Notes: generated from the sequence alone by a model not told the origin. A stretch of DNA of 48,746 nucleotides from Microthrixaceae bacterium (GCA_023957975.1 JAMLGM010000014.1:1-48746); one strand, 5' to 3'. Counted from the stretch's first letter, positions 10,132-18,472 are shown. Program-made: numbers and translations.

Positions 10132-11561
10132 CGTCGCGTCCGCCGCGGGCCCGTCGCACGTTGTTCGGCGACGGCCTCGGACAACACCTCGGAAATCACC
10201 GGTGGGAGATCGCCGGCGACCGTGCCCACCAGCGGCAGGCGCCGGGCTGCGAGACCGTGGGCCAGGGCCCCGGCGCTCGCGGCGTCGAACGCGTTGGCGC
10301 CGCGAGCCAACAGCGCTGCGATCACCCCCGACAACACGTCGCCGGTGCCGGCGGTGGCCAGGCGCTCGTCGCCGGCGTTCACCAGAACCGCCCGTCCATT
10401 GGGTGCGGCGACGACGGTGGTGGGGCCTTTCAGGACCACGACCGCCCCCGTGCGCTCGGCGAGATCGCGGGCATCGGCCACACGATCGGCCCCGGGAGGC
10501 TCGTCGGCCATCGCCGCGAACTCGCCGTCGTGAGGGGTCAGCACAGAGTTCTCCGGAAGTTCCGTAAACCCCGAGTCGATGTCGCCGATCGCCCGCAACG
10601 CGTCGGCGTCGACGACGACCGGGACCGAGGCGTCGCGCAGCACCGCCCGGATCGCCCGACCGGTGGCTTGGTCGCGTCCCAACCCGGGGCCCAACACGAT
10701 GGAACGCACGCGGTCGCATTCGCTCAGCACGTCGTCGGACCAGTCCGCCTCGGCAGCGTCGACGCGCACGCATTCCACCGGCAGTGTTGCGTGGCCGCCC
10801 TGAGCGCCGGCGAAACCGACCGGGCCGTCGATGCCGGGAGACGCCACCCGCACATATCCGGCACCGCCGCGCTGGGCCCCCATCGCCGCAAGCGCTGCCG
10901 CACCCGGCATTCGCGGTGAACCGGCGACGACCAGAACCGCAGCGTTCCATTTGTGCGCGGCGCGATCGCGGTCGGGTACCAACGCGACGAGGTCGTCGGC
11001 CTCGAGCAGGTGCAGCGGCGCACGATCGACGCGGTCGCCTGGGGCGAGATCCAACCCGATGTCGGCGAGGGTGATCTCCCCGCACAACGACGGACCGTCA
11101 GCGAAGAACAGTCCGGGCTTCATGGCCGCGAACGTCACGGTGCGCGTCGCACGCAACGGCGTGCCGCAGGCTGCTCCACTCAGTGCGTTGACCCCCGAGG
11201 CGATGTCGACCGCCAGCACCGCAACGCCGTCGGTCACCGGCGCATCCCAGGTGCCGCGAAACCCCGTACCGAACGCAGCATCGATGAGCAGGTCGAACCC
11301 CTTCACCTTGCGCCGATCGGAGGGTTCGCGAACCTCCACGGCCGCGCCGCGGGTGCGGAGGATCTGTGCGGCCACCCGACCGTCCGCTCCGTTGTTGCCC
11401 GACCCGGCGATCACGATCACCCGCCGGCCGTAGACGGTTCCGAGCATCTCGATCGCGGCGTGGGCGACCGCAGCGCCGGCGCGCTCGACCAGTTCGTCGA
11501 GCGAGTCGGCGGCATGACGATCGACCGCGGCCATGGCGGCAGGACTCAGCACAGGAATCAC
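10128..11561 (-). CDS. nnr: Bifunctional NAD(P)HX epimerase / ADP-dependent dehydratase
   Basis: The enzyme repairs hydrated NADH and NADPH. The N-terminal YjeF epimerase domain has GSGNNGADG (residues ~53-61), and the C-terminal ribokinase-like dehydratase has GPGLG, the LTPHDGE(F) motif and AGTGDVLSG. The length, 477 residues, fits the fused form. It starts with GTG (VIPVLSP). It is translationally coupled to alr and is divergent from the winged-helix gene. Confidence 0.95.
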   Translation of the reverse strand: MIPVLSPAAMAAVDRHAADSLDELVERAGAAVAHAAIEMLGTVYGRRVIVIAGSGNNGADGRVAAQILRTRGAAVEVREPSDRRKVKGFDLLIDAAFGTGFRGTWDAPVTDGVAVLAVDIASGVNALSGAACGTPLRATRTVTFAAMKPGLFFADGPSLCGEITLADIGLDLAPGDRVDRAPLHLLEADDLVALVPDRDRAAHKWNAAVLVVAGSPRMPGAAALAAMGAQRGGAGYVRVASPGIDGPVGFAGAQGGHATLPVECVRVDAAEADWSDDVLSECDRVRSIVLGPGLGRDQATGRAIRAVLRDASVPVVVDADALRAIGDIDSGFTELPENSVLTPHDGEFAAMADEPPGADRVADARDLAERTGAVVVLKGPTTVVAAPNGRAVLVNAGDERLATAGTGDVLSGVIAALLARGANAFDAASAGALAHGLAARRLPLVGTVAGDLPPVISEVLSEAVAEQRATGPRRTRR

Positions 11562-11651
11562 CCGGACATTCTGCCCGCTTCGTCAACACCTCGACATCGT
11601 TCATCGAGGCGTAACAATGAGCGCGCGAACGCGAAACACCCGGTTGGTTGG

Positions 11652-11957
11652 ATGCCTCCCATGGCTTCGACCTCCGATCCCGCCGTCACCTCGGTCGTCA
11701 CTGCGGTTGTCACCGCGGTCGTCAACGGCACCGCCGTCACGTTGTCCCATCGCAGCGCCGCCGTATTGGAAGCCCTCGCCGACGGCACGGTGGTGAGCCG
11801 CGAACAGCTCATCCGCCATGCCGGGCTGCACGATCTGTCGCAGCGACGATGCGAGGGCATCATCGTCGAGCTCCGCAAGGCGCTCGGACCCGATGCCATC
11901 GTGAATGTGCGCCGCCGCGGCTGGCGGTTGGTCACCCCGGTGGAGATTACGCGCTGA
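11652..11957 (+). CDS. Stand-alone winged-helix DNA-binding protein (Trans_reg_C-like)
   Basis: The ~100-residue protein has the OmpR/PhoB-type output-domain pattern: a strand (AVTLSHRSAAVLEALA), SREQLIRHAG, a recognition-helix region CEGIIVELRKALG, and the wing VNVRRRGWRLV. There is no receiver or sensor domain, so it may be an orphan regulator or a partner of another protein. The first 25 residues are a Val/Thr repeat (TSVVTAVVTAVV). ATG 11652 and ATG 11661 are both possible; neither has a clear ribosome site. A TAACAA -10-like box lies at 11612-11617. It converges on acpS across a long palindrome. The target is unknown. Confidence 0.75.
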   Translation: MPPMASTSDPAVTSVVTAVVTAVVNGTAVTLSHRSAAVLEALADGTVVSREQLIRHAGLHDLSQRRCEGIIVELRKALGPDAIVNVRRRGWRLVTPVEITR

Positions 11958-11975
11958 CCCGCCCCGGCCCCGCCA

Positions 11976-12007
11976 GCCCGCCAGCCGTTCTGCCCGCCAG
12001 GCGTTCT
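11976..12007. repeat. 16-bp tandem repeat leading into palindrome A
   Basis: Two copies of GCCCGCCAG(C/G)CGTTCT at 11976-11991 and 11992-12007; the second GTTCT is the end of the palindrome. The first copy includes the complement of the GGCTGGCGGGC 11-mer seen beside the other two palindromes. Confidence 0.85.
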
Positions 12008-12053
12008 GTAGGTAATCGGTGTTGCTATAGCAACACCGATTACCTACAGAACG
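12002..12053. repeat. 52-bp perfect palindrome A between convergent genes
   Basis: Arms of 26 bp (12002-12027 and 12028-12053) are perfectly complementary with no loop. The arms end in GTTCT/AGAAC and the centre is GCTATAGC. It sits between the convergent winged-helix gene and acpS, so it could terminate both, but no T-runs flank it. Confidence 0.9.
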
Positions 12054-12074
12054 GGCCGGGGCGGCGGGGCCGGG

Positions 12075-12524
12075 TCAGGCGCTCAGGCCCACCGCGATCG
12101 CCATGGCCGTGGTGTCGGTGTGGGTCATCGACACCACCCAACGGACGATGCCGCGTTGCGCTGCGAGTTCGGCCGCTCGGCCGCTCAGCCGCACCGACGG
12201 CTCCCCGCCCTCGCCCCGGTCGACGTCGATACACCTCAGGTCGATCCCAGGAACGCCCCCTCCGAGACACTTGACCACCGCCTCCTTCATCGCCCATCGG
12301 GCGGCGAAGCGTTGCGCCGAGTCGCGCTGGCGCAGCGCATAGGCGCGTTCGGACTCGGTGAAGGCCCGGTCGATCAGGCTGGGGGTCGCGTCGAGCGCCG
12401 ATCGCATGCGTGCGACATCGACCGCGTCGATCCCCACCGCCACGACACCCACGACACCCACGAGGCCCTCAAGGCCCTCAAGGCCCTCAAGGCCCTCAGG
12501 TTCGAGACCGTGGGCCGGCGTCAT
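12075..12524 (-). CDS. acpS: Holo-[acyl-carrier-protein] synthase
   Basis: AcpS attaches the 4'-phosphopantetheine arm of CoA to acyl carrier protein. The metal-binding GIDAVDVARM and RFAARWAMKEAVVKCLG motifs are intact. The ATG overlaps the glmS stop by 4 bases (ATGA), giving 149 residues; about 28 residues before GIDAVD are extra, made of Leu-Glu-Gly and Val-Gly-Val repeats encoded by a 9-bp tandem repeat. The repeat is at a spot where it should not disturb the fold. Confidence 0.93.
   Translation of the reverse strand: MTPAHGLEPEGLEGLEGLEGLVGVVGVVAVGIDAVDVARMRSALDATPSLIDRAFTESERAYALRQRDSAQRFAARWAMKEAVVKCLGGGVPGIDLRCIDVDRGEGGEPSVRLSGRAAELAAQRGIVRWVVSMTHTDTTAMAIAVGLSA
12463..12498. repeat. 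Four 9-bp tandem repeats in acpS
   Basis: The unit AGGCCCTCA occurs four times (12463, 12472, 12481, 12490) and encodes LEG repeats near the AcpS N-terminus. A second short repeat (CGACACCCA) lies next to it at about 12442-12460. Confidence 0.9.
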
Positions 12525-15500
12525 GCCCTCCAGCGGTCGGCCAGGTCGAGGATCGGGTCGCACAACAGATCGAGCACGTCCTGTTCCGCCAACAGGTCGT
12601 CGCGGAAATGGTCCTCGGTCTCGGTCACCGCATCGCGCAGCGCTTGGTAGCGACGGCGATAGCCCGACAACACCGCTCGGGCGGTTGCCGCCGGAAGCCG
12701 ATCGACCAGACGGAGGTGCAACAACGTCAGCCCGGTGGTTTGGCCGTCCTTGGTTTCGGGCACGATCAACACCGTGCGTCCGTCGCCGCGCCCACGCGCC
12801 ACCATGAGTTCGTGCTCTCGTGCCACGAGGTGCTTGGTGCCGCGCAGCCGAGGATCGCGCTCGGTTCGCGAGGTCAGGTTCAGCGAGACCCCGCCGCGAT
12901 CGATGACCACCGCGGTCGCATCGTCGTGCTCGCCGTTTTCGACCCGGTAGCGGGTGAAGCCGACCACGTCGACCACCGCCGGGCTGAGTTCGGCGAGCGA
13001 CCGCAACGTCGCGTAGCTGAGCCGATCACGCGGCGCTCCCGCCTCGAGCACATCGCCGACGAGCGCCACCTGCAACAGCGTCTCATCGGAACGGCTGATG
13101 CCGACGGTCACGGTCTTGGCCTGATGCTTGATCGCGTCGACCGGGCGGGTGAGTTCCTCGATCCCCTCGGTCAGCGCCGAGGTGAGGTCGTCGAGCACGA
13201 CCCCGGGGGTGCCGATCTTGCCGAACTCGCTCTGGTAGGCGTCGAGGCTCGACAGCCCCGACGCGTAGCGGAACAGCGACGACACCCGCACCGCGGTCGA
13301 CGCGTCGAGGTGACCGTTGTAGGCACCCGATCGCAGGCCGTCCATGAAGGTCTGGGCGAGCGGCCGCAGTTCCTTGGCGGTGCCTTCCAACAGCGCCGTG
13401 GCCCGGTCGTTGTGTTGCAGATCGGCCGCGTGGTCGGTGACCAGGTTCTCGATCACCCCTCGCGCCTCACGCAACGGATTCGCCTGAACGTCGATCGCGA
13501 GGGCCGCCTCGTAGCCGAACAGGTGCCCGGCCATGGCCGACAGCACGAAGGCCAGGCGCTCGTGGGTTTCAGGCACCGCGATCACCGCGAGCGCAGCGTC
13601 GAAACGGTTCTCCCCGTCGGACGCGATGACGATCGGCGCAGCCTTATGGGCCTTGTAGATCGCCACTTCCTTGCTGACGTCATCCGCGGTCGAGCCGACC
13701 AGGCCGGCCGCACACACGAGGATCATCGGTTCGGCGGACAGGTCGATGTGTTTCTTGTCCTCGGTGGCGTCGCACGCGATCGACTTGTAACACAGCTCCG
13801 ACAACTTGATGCGCAGCTCGCGGGCCGCCAGGGCGTTGGGCCCGTTGCCGACGATGGCCCAGTAGCGACGAGACGGGGCGAAGCGCTGGGCCGCGGCACC
13901 GATGACGTCGCGCCGCTCGAGGGTCTCGGCCATCTTGGCGGGAAGTTCACGCAGCGCGGCCAACAGGGCCTGGCGATCCGGCGAATCTGAACTCGTCGCG
14001 CCCGGGACGAGGTCCGCCAGCGCGGTGGCCAGCACCAGGCCGGCCGCGATCTGGCTGTAGTAGGCCTTGGTGGAGGCCACCGACATCTCGATGTCGCGGC
14101 CATCGGAGGTGTAGAGCACGCCGTCGGATTTGTCGGTGAGGTCGCTGTTTCGCCGGTTGACGATCGCGACGACCTTGGCGCCGCGGGAGCGCACGAGGTC
14201 GACCGTGCGGTTGGTGTCGGTGGTGGTGCCCGATTGGCTGACCGCCACGACCAACGTGTCGCTCATGTCGCTTCGGAGGCCGAACCCCGACAGTTCGGTG
14301 GCGAGCACCGCCTCGACGCGAACGGGGGTCTCCGCGATGAACTCGCTGAGGGCTACCGCCAGCGAGGATCCCGCCGCGGCCGCCGTGCCTTGGCCGATGA
14401 CGAGGATCTTGGTGATGGCGCCGTTCGCCAGGTCGTCGCGCACAGATTGGGGAAGCGTCGAGTCGGGAACCGTGACCCGCAAACGACCGTCGACCTCGGA
14501 GAGCTTGCCGCGGAGGGTCTTGCGGAACGACCCGGGGGCATCGGAGATCTCCTTCAACAGGAAATGCGGGAAATCGCCGCGGTCGATATCTCGGGTGGTG
14601 ATCTCGGCGGTCGCCACGTCGTCGTCGGTCAACGGCAACTCGGTGCCGTCATAGCTCCAACGGGTGATGCCTTCGATGGTTCCGGCACCGCTGGCGTCGA
14701 GGCGCAGCACCTGGCCGCGGCTCGCCGTCGAGTTGTCGGGGTTCGACGCGGTCTCGCCGTCCATACGGACATAGCTCACGGTCTCCTCAACCACGCCGTA
14801 AGGCTCGGAGGCAACGATGTAGGCGTCGTCCGCGAGACCCACATAGAGGGCCTGGCCGCTGCCGCGCAGCGCCAACAACAGGGTCTGGGGGTCGCGCGCA
14901 TCGTTCGCTGCGATGGCGACGGAGCCCTCCATCACCGCCACCGACTCACGGAACGCCTCGACCGCATCGAGGCCCTGCATCTGACGACGGCTCACCAGCG
15001 CGGGGATGACCTTGGCGTCAGTGGTGATCGCCGCCGCGATCTTGAGGTCCTCATCGGCCACGAGATCGGCATGGTTGTCGACATCGCCGTTGAGCACCGC
15101 CGTCCACAGGCTCCCGCCGGTCGCTTCGAGTTCGTCGGAGCACTGCGGGTGGGCGTTGGGTTCGGAGATGATGCCCACCGAGGCCCATCGGGTGTGGCCC
15201 AACACGAGCGCCTCGACCTCGGGGCCGCTCAGGACGCGGTGCAACAGCGCATCGGATCGGATCTGGCGGCGCAGCTCCGCGGTGTTGTCTCCGAGTTCAC
15301 CGATCTCGAACGCGGCCTTGTACACGAACACCAGCGAGTCGCCGTCCACCCGCACGCCGCCGGCCACGAAGTTGTCGTCGTTGCGCTTGGCGAGTTCGGC
15401 CGCCAGGCCTGAATCGGCGAGATCGAGGCCGTGGCGATACAGCACCAGTTCGATGCCGGCGGAGTCGCGGCCGCGAACCTCGAGACGGTCGACCGCACTC

Positions 15501-15997
15501 AACGCCTGGTGCAGGGAGAACAGCGCCGCGATTCCGGCGGGGGAGGTGTCGGGTCCGGCGAGGGCCGCGACCTCGCGGGCAGCGCGCAGACGATCCCGGT
15601 TGACCGCCCAGACCGCATCCTTGAGTTCGATCAAGGCGGCGTTGAACCGTTCGACGCCGGCCTCGGCCGTGTCGATCGGCGCCCCAGCCACTTCGGCACC
15701 GCCCTCGTCGAGGTGTGCGTCGATGCGGGCGAGGGCGTCGGCGAGTTGGGCACCGAGATCCGCTGCGTTCGCGGCGAGAGCGGGATCGTCGATGAGGGTG
15801 AACACACCGCTGGCGGGCAGCAAGGCGCGGTTCACCGAGTCGACCAGTTCGGCGGCCGACCGCAGCGTCTCGACGCTCGGCAGGCCGACAGAGTCGCCGA
15901 GCAGGTCGACCGCTCCGCGCAACGGGTCGATGATTCTGTCGGCTCCCACGCGTTTCAGGTCGGCGTGACGTCGAACGACTGCGATGATTCCGCACAT
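12521..15997 (-). CDS. glmS: Oversized glucosamine-6-phosphate synthase (isomerising, glutamine-dependent)
   Basis: GlmS makes glucosamine-6-phosphate from fructose-6-phosphate and glutamine, feeding GlmM for cell-wall precursors. The start MCGIIAVV puts the catalytic Cys at residue 2, as the family requires, and fixes ATG 15997. The next glutaminase motif, RGRDSAG, comes at about residue 175 rather than ~27, so ~150 residues are inserted. HTRWASVG, NAHP, LNGD.DNH, the sugar-isomerase GQGTA, SQSGTTTDT and VASTKAYYSQ follow, then an isomerase lobe with SELCYK and KKH in place of KEISY and KHG. About 290 residues extend beyond the usual C-terminus. Total 1158 versus ~610 residues. It overlaps acpS and follows glmM. 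Confidence 0.85.
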   Translation of the reverse strand: MCGIIAVVRRHADLKRVGADRIIDPLRGAVDLLGDSVGLPSVETLRSAAELVDSVNRALLPASGVFTLIDDPALAANAADLGAQLADALARIDAHLDEGGAEVAGAPIDTAEAGVERFNAALIELKDAVWAVNRDRLRAAREVAALAGPDTSPAGIAALFSLHQALSAVDRLEVRGRDSAGIELVLYRHGLDLADSGLAAELAKRNDDNFVAGGVRVDGDSLVFVYKAAFEIGELGDNTAELRRQIRSDALLHRVLSGPEVEALVLGHTRWASVGIISEPNAHPQCSDELEATGGSLWTAVLNGDVDNHADLVADEDLKIAAAITTDAKVIPALVSRRQMQGLDAVEAFRESVAVMEGSVAIAANDARDPQTLLLALRGSGQALYVGLADDAYIVASEPYGVVEETVSYVRMDGETASNPDNSTASRGQVLRLDASGAGTIEGITRWSYDGTELPLTDDDVATAEITTRDIDRGDFPHFLLKEISDAPGSFRKTLRGKLSEVDGRLRVTVPDSTLPQSVRDDLANGAITKILVIGQGTAAAAGSSLAVALSEFIAETPVRVEAVLATELSGFGLRSDMSDTLVVAVSQSGTTTDTNRTVDLVRSRGAKVVAIVNRRNSDLTDKSDGVLYTSDGRDIEMSVASTKAYYSQIAAGLVLATALADLVPGATSSDSPDRQALLAALRELPAKMAETLERRDVIGAAAQRFAPSRRYWAIVGNGPNALAARELRIKLSELCYKSIACDATEDKKHIDLSAEPMILVCAAGLVGSTADDVSKEVAIYKAHKAAPIVIASDGENRFDAALAVIAVPETHERLAFVLSAMAGHLFGYEAALAIDVQANPLREARGVIENLVTDHAADLQHNDRATALLEGTAKELRPLAQTFMDGLRSGAYNGHLDASTAVRVSSLFRYASGLSSLDAYQSEFGKIGTPGVVLDDLTSALTEGIEELTRPVDAIKHQAKTVTVGISRSDETLLQVALVGDVLEAGAPRDRLSYATLRSLAELSPAVVDVVGFTRYRVENGEHDDATAVVIDRGGVSLNLTSRTERDPRLRGTKHLVAREHELMVARGRGDGRTVLIVPETKDGQTTGLTLLHLRLVDRLPAATARAVLSGYRRRYQALRDAVTETEDHFRDDLLAEQDVLDLLCDPILDLADRWRA

Positions 15998-16044
15998 ACG
16001 AAGCGATCTCCTGCGCCGCGGCTCCGGATGCGCGGCAATTGCCC

Positions 16045-16050
16045 AGTCTA
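16045..16050 (-). promoter_or_regulatory. Candidate -10 box of glmS
   Basis: TAGACT (TANNNT type) 47 bases upstream of the glmS ATG; the -35 region would fall in the arm of palindrome B (CTGGTT at 16-base spacing, a poor match). An AGGAG ribosome site lies 10 bases before the ATG. Confidence 0.3.
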
Positions 16051-16060
16051 CGGCCGTTCT

Positions 16061-16100
16061 CCGATAACCAGTGGTCGTGATCACGACCACTGGTTATCGG
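16061..16100. repeat. Palindrome B, 40-bp perfect core
   Basis: Perfect 20-bp arms with no loop, centre CGTGATCACG. The core is identical to that of palindrome C at 48636-48675. It is preceded by GTTCT; the mirror end reads GAAAC instead of AGAAC, an imperfect copy. It lies after glmM and before glmS. Confidence 0.9.
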
Positions 16101-16120
16101 GAAACGGGCTGAAGGCACGC

Positions 16121-16160
16121 GGCGGGCTGGCTGGCGGGCGCGCGGCGGGCTGGCGGGCTG
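16121..16160. repeat. GGCTGGCGGGC repeats beside palindrome B
   Basis: The 11-mer GGCTGGCGGGC occurs at 16129-16139 and 16148-16158 within GCGGGC/TGGC-rich sequence up to the glmM stop codon. The same 11-mer flanks palindromes A and C. Confidence 0.75.
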
Positions 16161-16167
16161 GCGCGGG

Positions 16168-17586
16168 TCAGTCGAGGGCGGCGACGGCCTCGGCGAGACG
16201 CTGCGCCCACCGCTCGGCCACCTCGGGCGATTCCGCCTCGACCATCACCCGCACGACGGGCTCGGTGCCCGAGGGACGCACCAGCACCCGGCCAGTGGCA
16301 CCCAGTTCGGCCTCGGCCTCGGCGAGTTGTGCGCCGAGGCGCTGCGCCACATCGGGCATCGGCGACGCGATACGCACGTTGGTGAGCACCTGAGGCAGGC
16401 GGGTCATGGCGGAATCGGCCAGCTCGGCGAGCGGGCGTCGCGACCGCGAGATCACATCCGCGATCGACACCGCCGACAACAGGCCATCGCCGGTGGTGGC
16501 GCGATCTCGAAAGATGATGTGGCCGCTCTGTTCACCGCCGAGGCTGTGGCCGCCGCTGTCGAGCGCCTCGAGCACGTAGCGGTCACCAACCTTCGTTTCG
16601 ACGACCGCGATATTGCGCTCGGCCATCGCCAAACGAAAACCCAGGTTCGTCATGACCGTGACGACGACGGTGTCGTTGCGCAATTCACCGCGTTCGTGCA
16701 GGTCGATGGCCGCGATCGCGATGAGGTGATCGCCATCCACGATGCGGCCAGCACCGTCGACGGCCACCAGGCGATCGGCGTCGCCGTCGAATGCGAACCC
16801 GACGTCGGCGCCCAGTTCGATGACCTTCGCCGCGAGCTGTTCGGGATGGGTGGATCCGCAGCCGTCGTTGATGTTGCGACCGTCGGGGGCGACGTTGAGC
16901 ACCGTCACCTCGGCTCCGAGCCTCCGGAACGCCTCGCCGGCACTCGACGCTGCGGCGCCGTGGCCACAGTCGAGCACCACCGACAGGGCGCGACGATCGG
17001 CGTGCCCAGCGACCACCGGACCGAGCAGATCTCCGCCGAACGCCGAGGCCACCACGTGATCGAGGTACTCCCCCACCACCTCCGCGCTGCGAACCGTGCC
17101 CACGCGATCGCCGATCGGCACCTCGCGGCCCGGCACCTCGCGGCCCGGCACCTCGCGGCCCGGCACCTCGCGGCCCGCCGACTCACCGGCCGCGGCCTCG
17201 GCCGCCAGCGCGTCGAGTTCCGCCTCGAGGCGTGCCTGCACGTCGTCGCCGAGTTTCGTGCCGCCGGCAGCGAACAACTTGATGCCGTTGTCTCCGTAGG
17301 GATTGTGCGAGGCGGAGATCATCGCGGCCGGCCAACCCGAGGTCTGGGAGCGGAACGCCACCGCCGGGGTTGCCACCACGCCCAAAAGCTCGACCGAGGC
17401 CCCCTCGGCGCACACACCGGCGACGAAGGCGGCCTCGATCATGGGACCCGACCAGCGGGTATCACGTCCGATCGACATGAGATCGCCGCCCAGGACCCGG
17501 GCCGCGGCCCGGCCGATCCTGAGGGCGAGTTCCGGCGTCAGCTGCGCATTGGCGACGCCGCGGATTCCATCGGTACCGAAACGCAC
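16168..17586 (-). CDS. glmM: Phosphoglucosamine mutase
   Basis: GlmM converts glucosamine-6-phosphate to glucosamine-1-phosphate. The FGTDGIRG start, phosphoserine loop SASHNPYGDNG, metal loop DGDADR, sugar-binding GGEQSGH and phosphate-binding RPSGTEP motifs are all present. The start is GTG (VRFGTDGIRG). A four-fold REVPG pentapeptide repeat (about residues 137-156) is inserted after the first domain, encoded by a 15-bp repeat. It lies 13 bases after rpsI in the rplM-rpsI-glmM group seen in Gram-positive bacteria. Confidence 0.96.
   Translation of the reverse strand: MRFGTDGIRGVANAQLTPELALRIGRAAARVLGGDLMSIGRDTRWSGPMIEAAFVAGVCAEGASVELLGVVATPAVAFRSQTSGWPAAMISASHNPYGDNGIKLFAAGGTKLGDDVQARLEAELDALAAEAAAGESAGREVPGREVPGREVPGREVPIGDRVGTVRSAEVVGEYLDHVVASAFGGDLLGPVVAGHADRRALSVVLDCGHGAAASSAGEAFRRLGAEVTVLNVAPDGRNINDGCGSTHPEQLAAKVIELGADVGFAFDGDADRLVAVDGAGRIVDGDHLIAIAAIDLHERGELRNDTVVVTVMTNLGFRLAMAERNIAVVETKVGDRYVLEALDSGGHSLGGEQSGHIIFRDRATTGDGLLSAVSIADVISRSRRPLAELADSAMTRLPQVLTNVRIASPMPDVAQRLGAQLAEAEAELGATGRVLVRPSGTEPVVRVMVEAESPEVAERWAQRLAEAVAALD
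17117..17176. repeat. Four 15-bp tandem repeats in glmM
   Basis: The unit GGCACCTCGCGGCCC occurs four times without change (17117, 17132, 17147, 17162) and encodes the REVPG repeats of GlmM. Perfect identity implies recent expansion. Confidence 0.95.
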
Positions 17587-17599
17587 CGGAGAACCGAAA

Positions 17600-17992
17600 T
17601 CAGCGCTTGCTGTACTGCGGCGCCTTACGGGCCTTCTTGAGGCCGTACTTCTTGGATTCCTTCTCGCGGGCGTCGCGGGTGAGGAAGCCGGCCTTCTTCA
17701 GCGTGGGGCGCAGTTCGCCGTCGAGTGCGATGAGCGCACGTGCGATGCCGAGGCGCATCGCGCCGGCCTGCCCCGACACGCCGCCGCCGTGGATGGTGGC
17801 GTCGATGTCGTACTGCTCATCGGTCGCGGTCGCCTTCAGCGGCTCGGACAGGATCATGCGGTGCGTGTCGTTCGGGAAGTAGTCCTCGAGCGGGCGCTTG
17901 TTGATCGTGATCGTGCCGGTGCCGGGACGGAAGCGGATGCGGGCGACGGCACGCTTGCGACGGCCGGTGGTCTGAACGAGAGGATGAGACAT
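17600..17992 (-). CDS. rpsI: 30S ribosomal protein S9
   Basis: S9 (130 residues) binds the 3' domain of 16S rRNA, and its C-terminal tail reaches the P-site t[21 protein letters not shown], the [10 protein letters not shown] segment and the invariant C-terminus YSKR are seen. It lies 33 bases after rplM. Confidence 0.98.
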   Translation of the reverse strand: MSHPLVQTTGRRKRAVARIRFRPGTGTITINKRPLEDYFPNDTHRMILSEPLKATATDEQYDIDATIHGGGVSGQAGAMRLGIARALIALDGELRPTLKKAGFLTRDAREKESKKYGLKKARKAPQYSKR

Positions 17993-18025
17993 TGCGTTCT
18001 TTCAGTCGATCCGTACGAGACGAAC

Positions 18026-18472
18026 TCAGCGGGCCTTGGCGTGCTCGATGACGAGCTCGTTGGGCTGCTGGGCTTGGTGCGGGTGCGTCGGGCCCGCGTA
18101 CACCTTCAGCTTGGTGAGCTGCTGACGGCCGAGGCGGTTCTTCGGGAGCATGCCCTTGATGGTGCGACGCACGGCCTCGGCGGGCTTGGTGTCGAGCTCG
18201 GCGCCGTAGGTCGTGGAGCGGATGCCGCCGGGATAGCCCGAGTGGCGATACACCTGCTTGGTTTCGGCCTTGTTCTTGGTGAGCACGACCTTGTCGGCGT
18301 TCACGATGATGACGTGATCGCCGGTGTCGAGGTTGGGGGTGAAGGTCGGCTTGTGCTTGCCGCGCAACACGCGAGCGACCTCGGTGGCGAGGCGGCCGAG
18401 CACAAGACCTTCGGCGTCGATGACATGCCACTCGCGAGTGATCTCGCTGGCTTTCGGAGTATAAGTGGGCAC
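18026..18472 (-). CDS. rplM: 50S ribosomal protein L13
   Basis: L13 (148 residues) is an early 50S assembly protein. WHVIDAEGLVLGRLAT, GDHVIIVNADK and the KGMLPKNRLGR signature identify it. First gene of rplM-rpsI-glmM, with its own candidate promoter ~108 bases upstream of the start. Confidence 0.98.
   Translation of the reverse strand: MPTYTPKASEITREWHVIDAEGLVLGRLATEVARVLRGKHKPTFTPNLDTGDHVIIVNADKVVLTKNKAETKQVYRHSGYPGGIRSTTYGAELDTKPAEAVRRTIKGMLPKNRLGRQQLTKLKVYAGPTHPHQAQQPNELVIEHAKAR

Noticed and set aside
10132..11085. An N-terminal extension of alr of more than 300 residues
   Set aside because: It overlaps nnr in another frame, is Arg/Gly/Ala-rich and lacks motifs; the ATGA overlap at 10128-10131 gives the normal start.
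15998..16090. Start of glmS at 16090
   Set aside because: It would put 31 residues, encoded partly by palindrome B, before Cys2, which must be next to the initiator Met for glutaminase activity.
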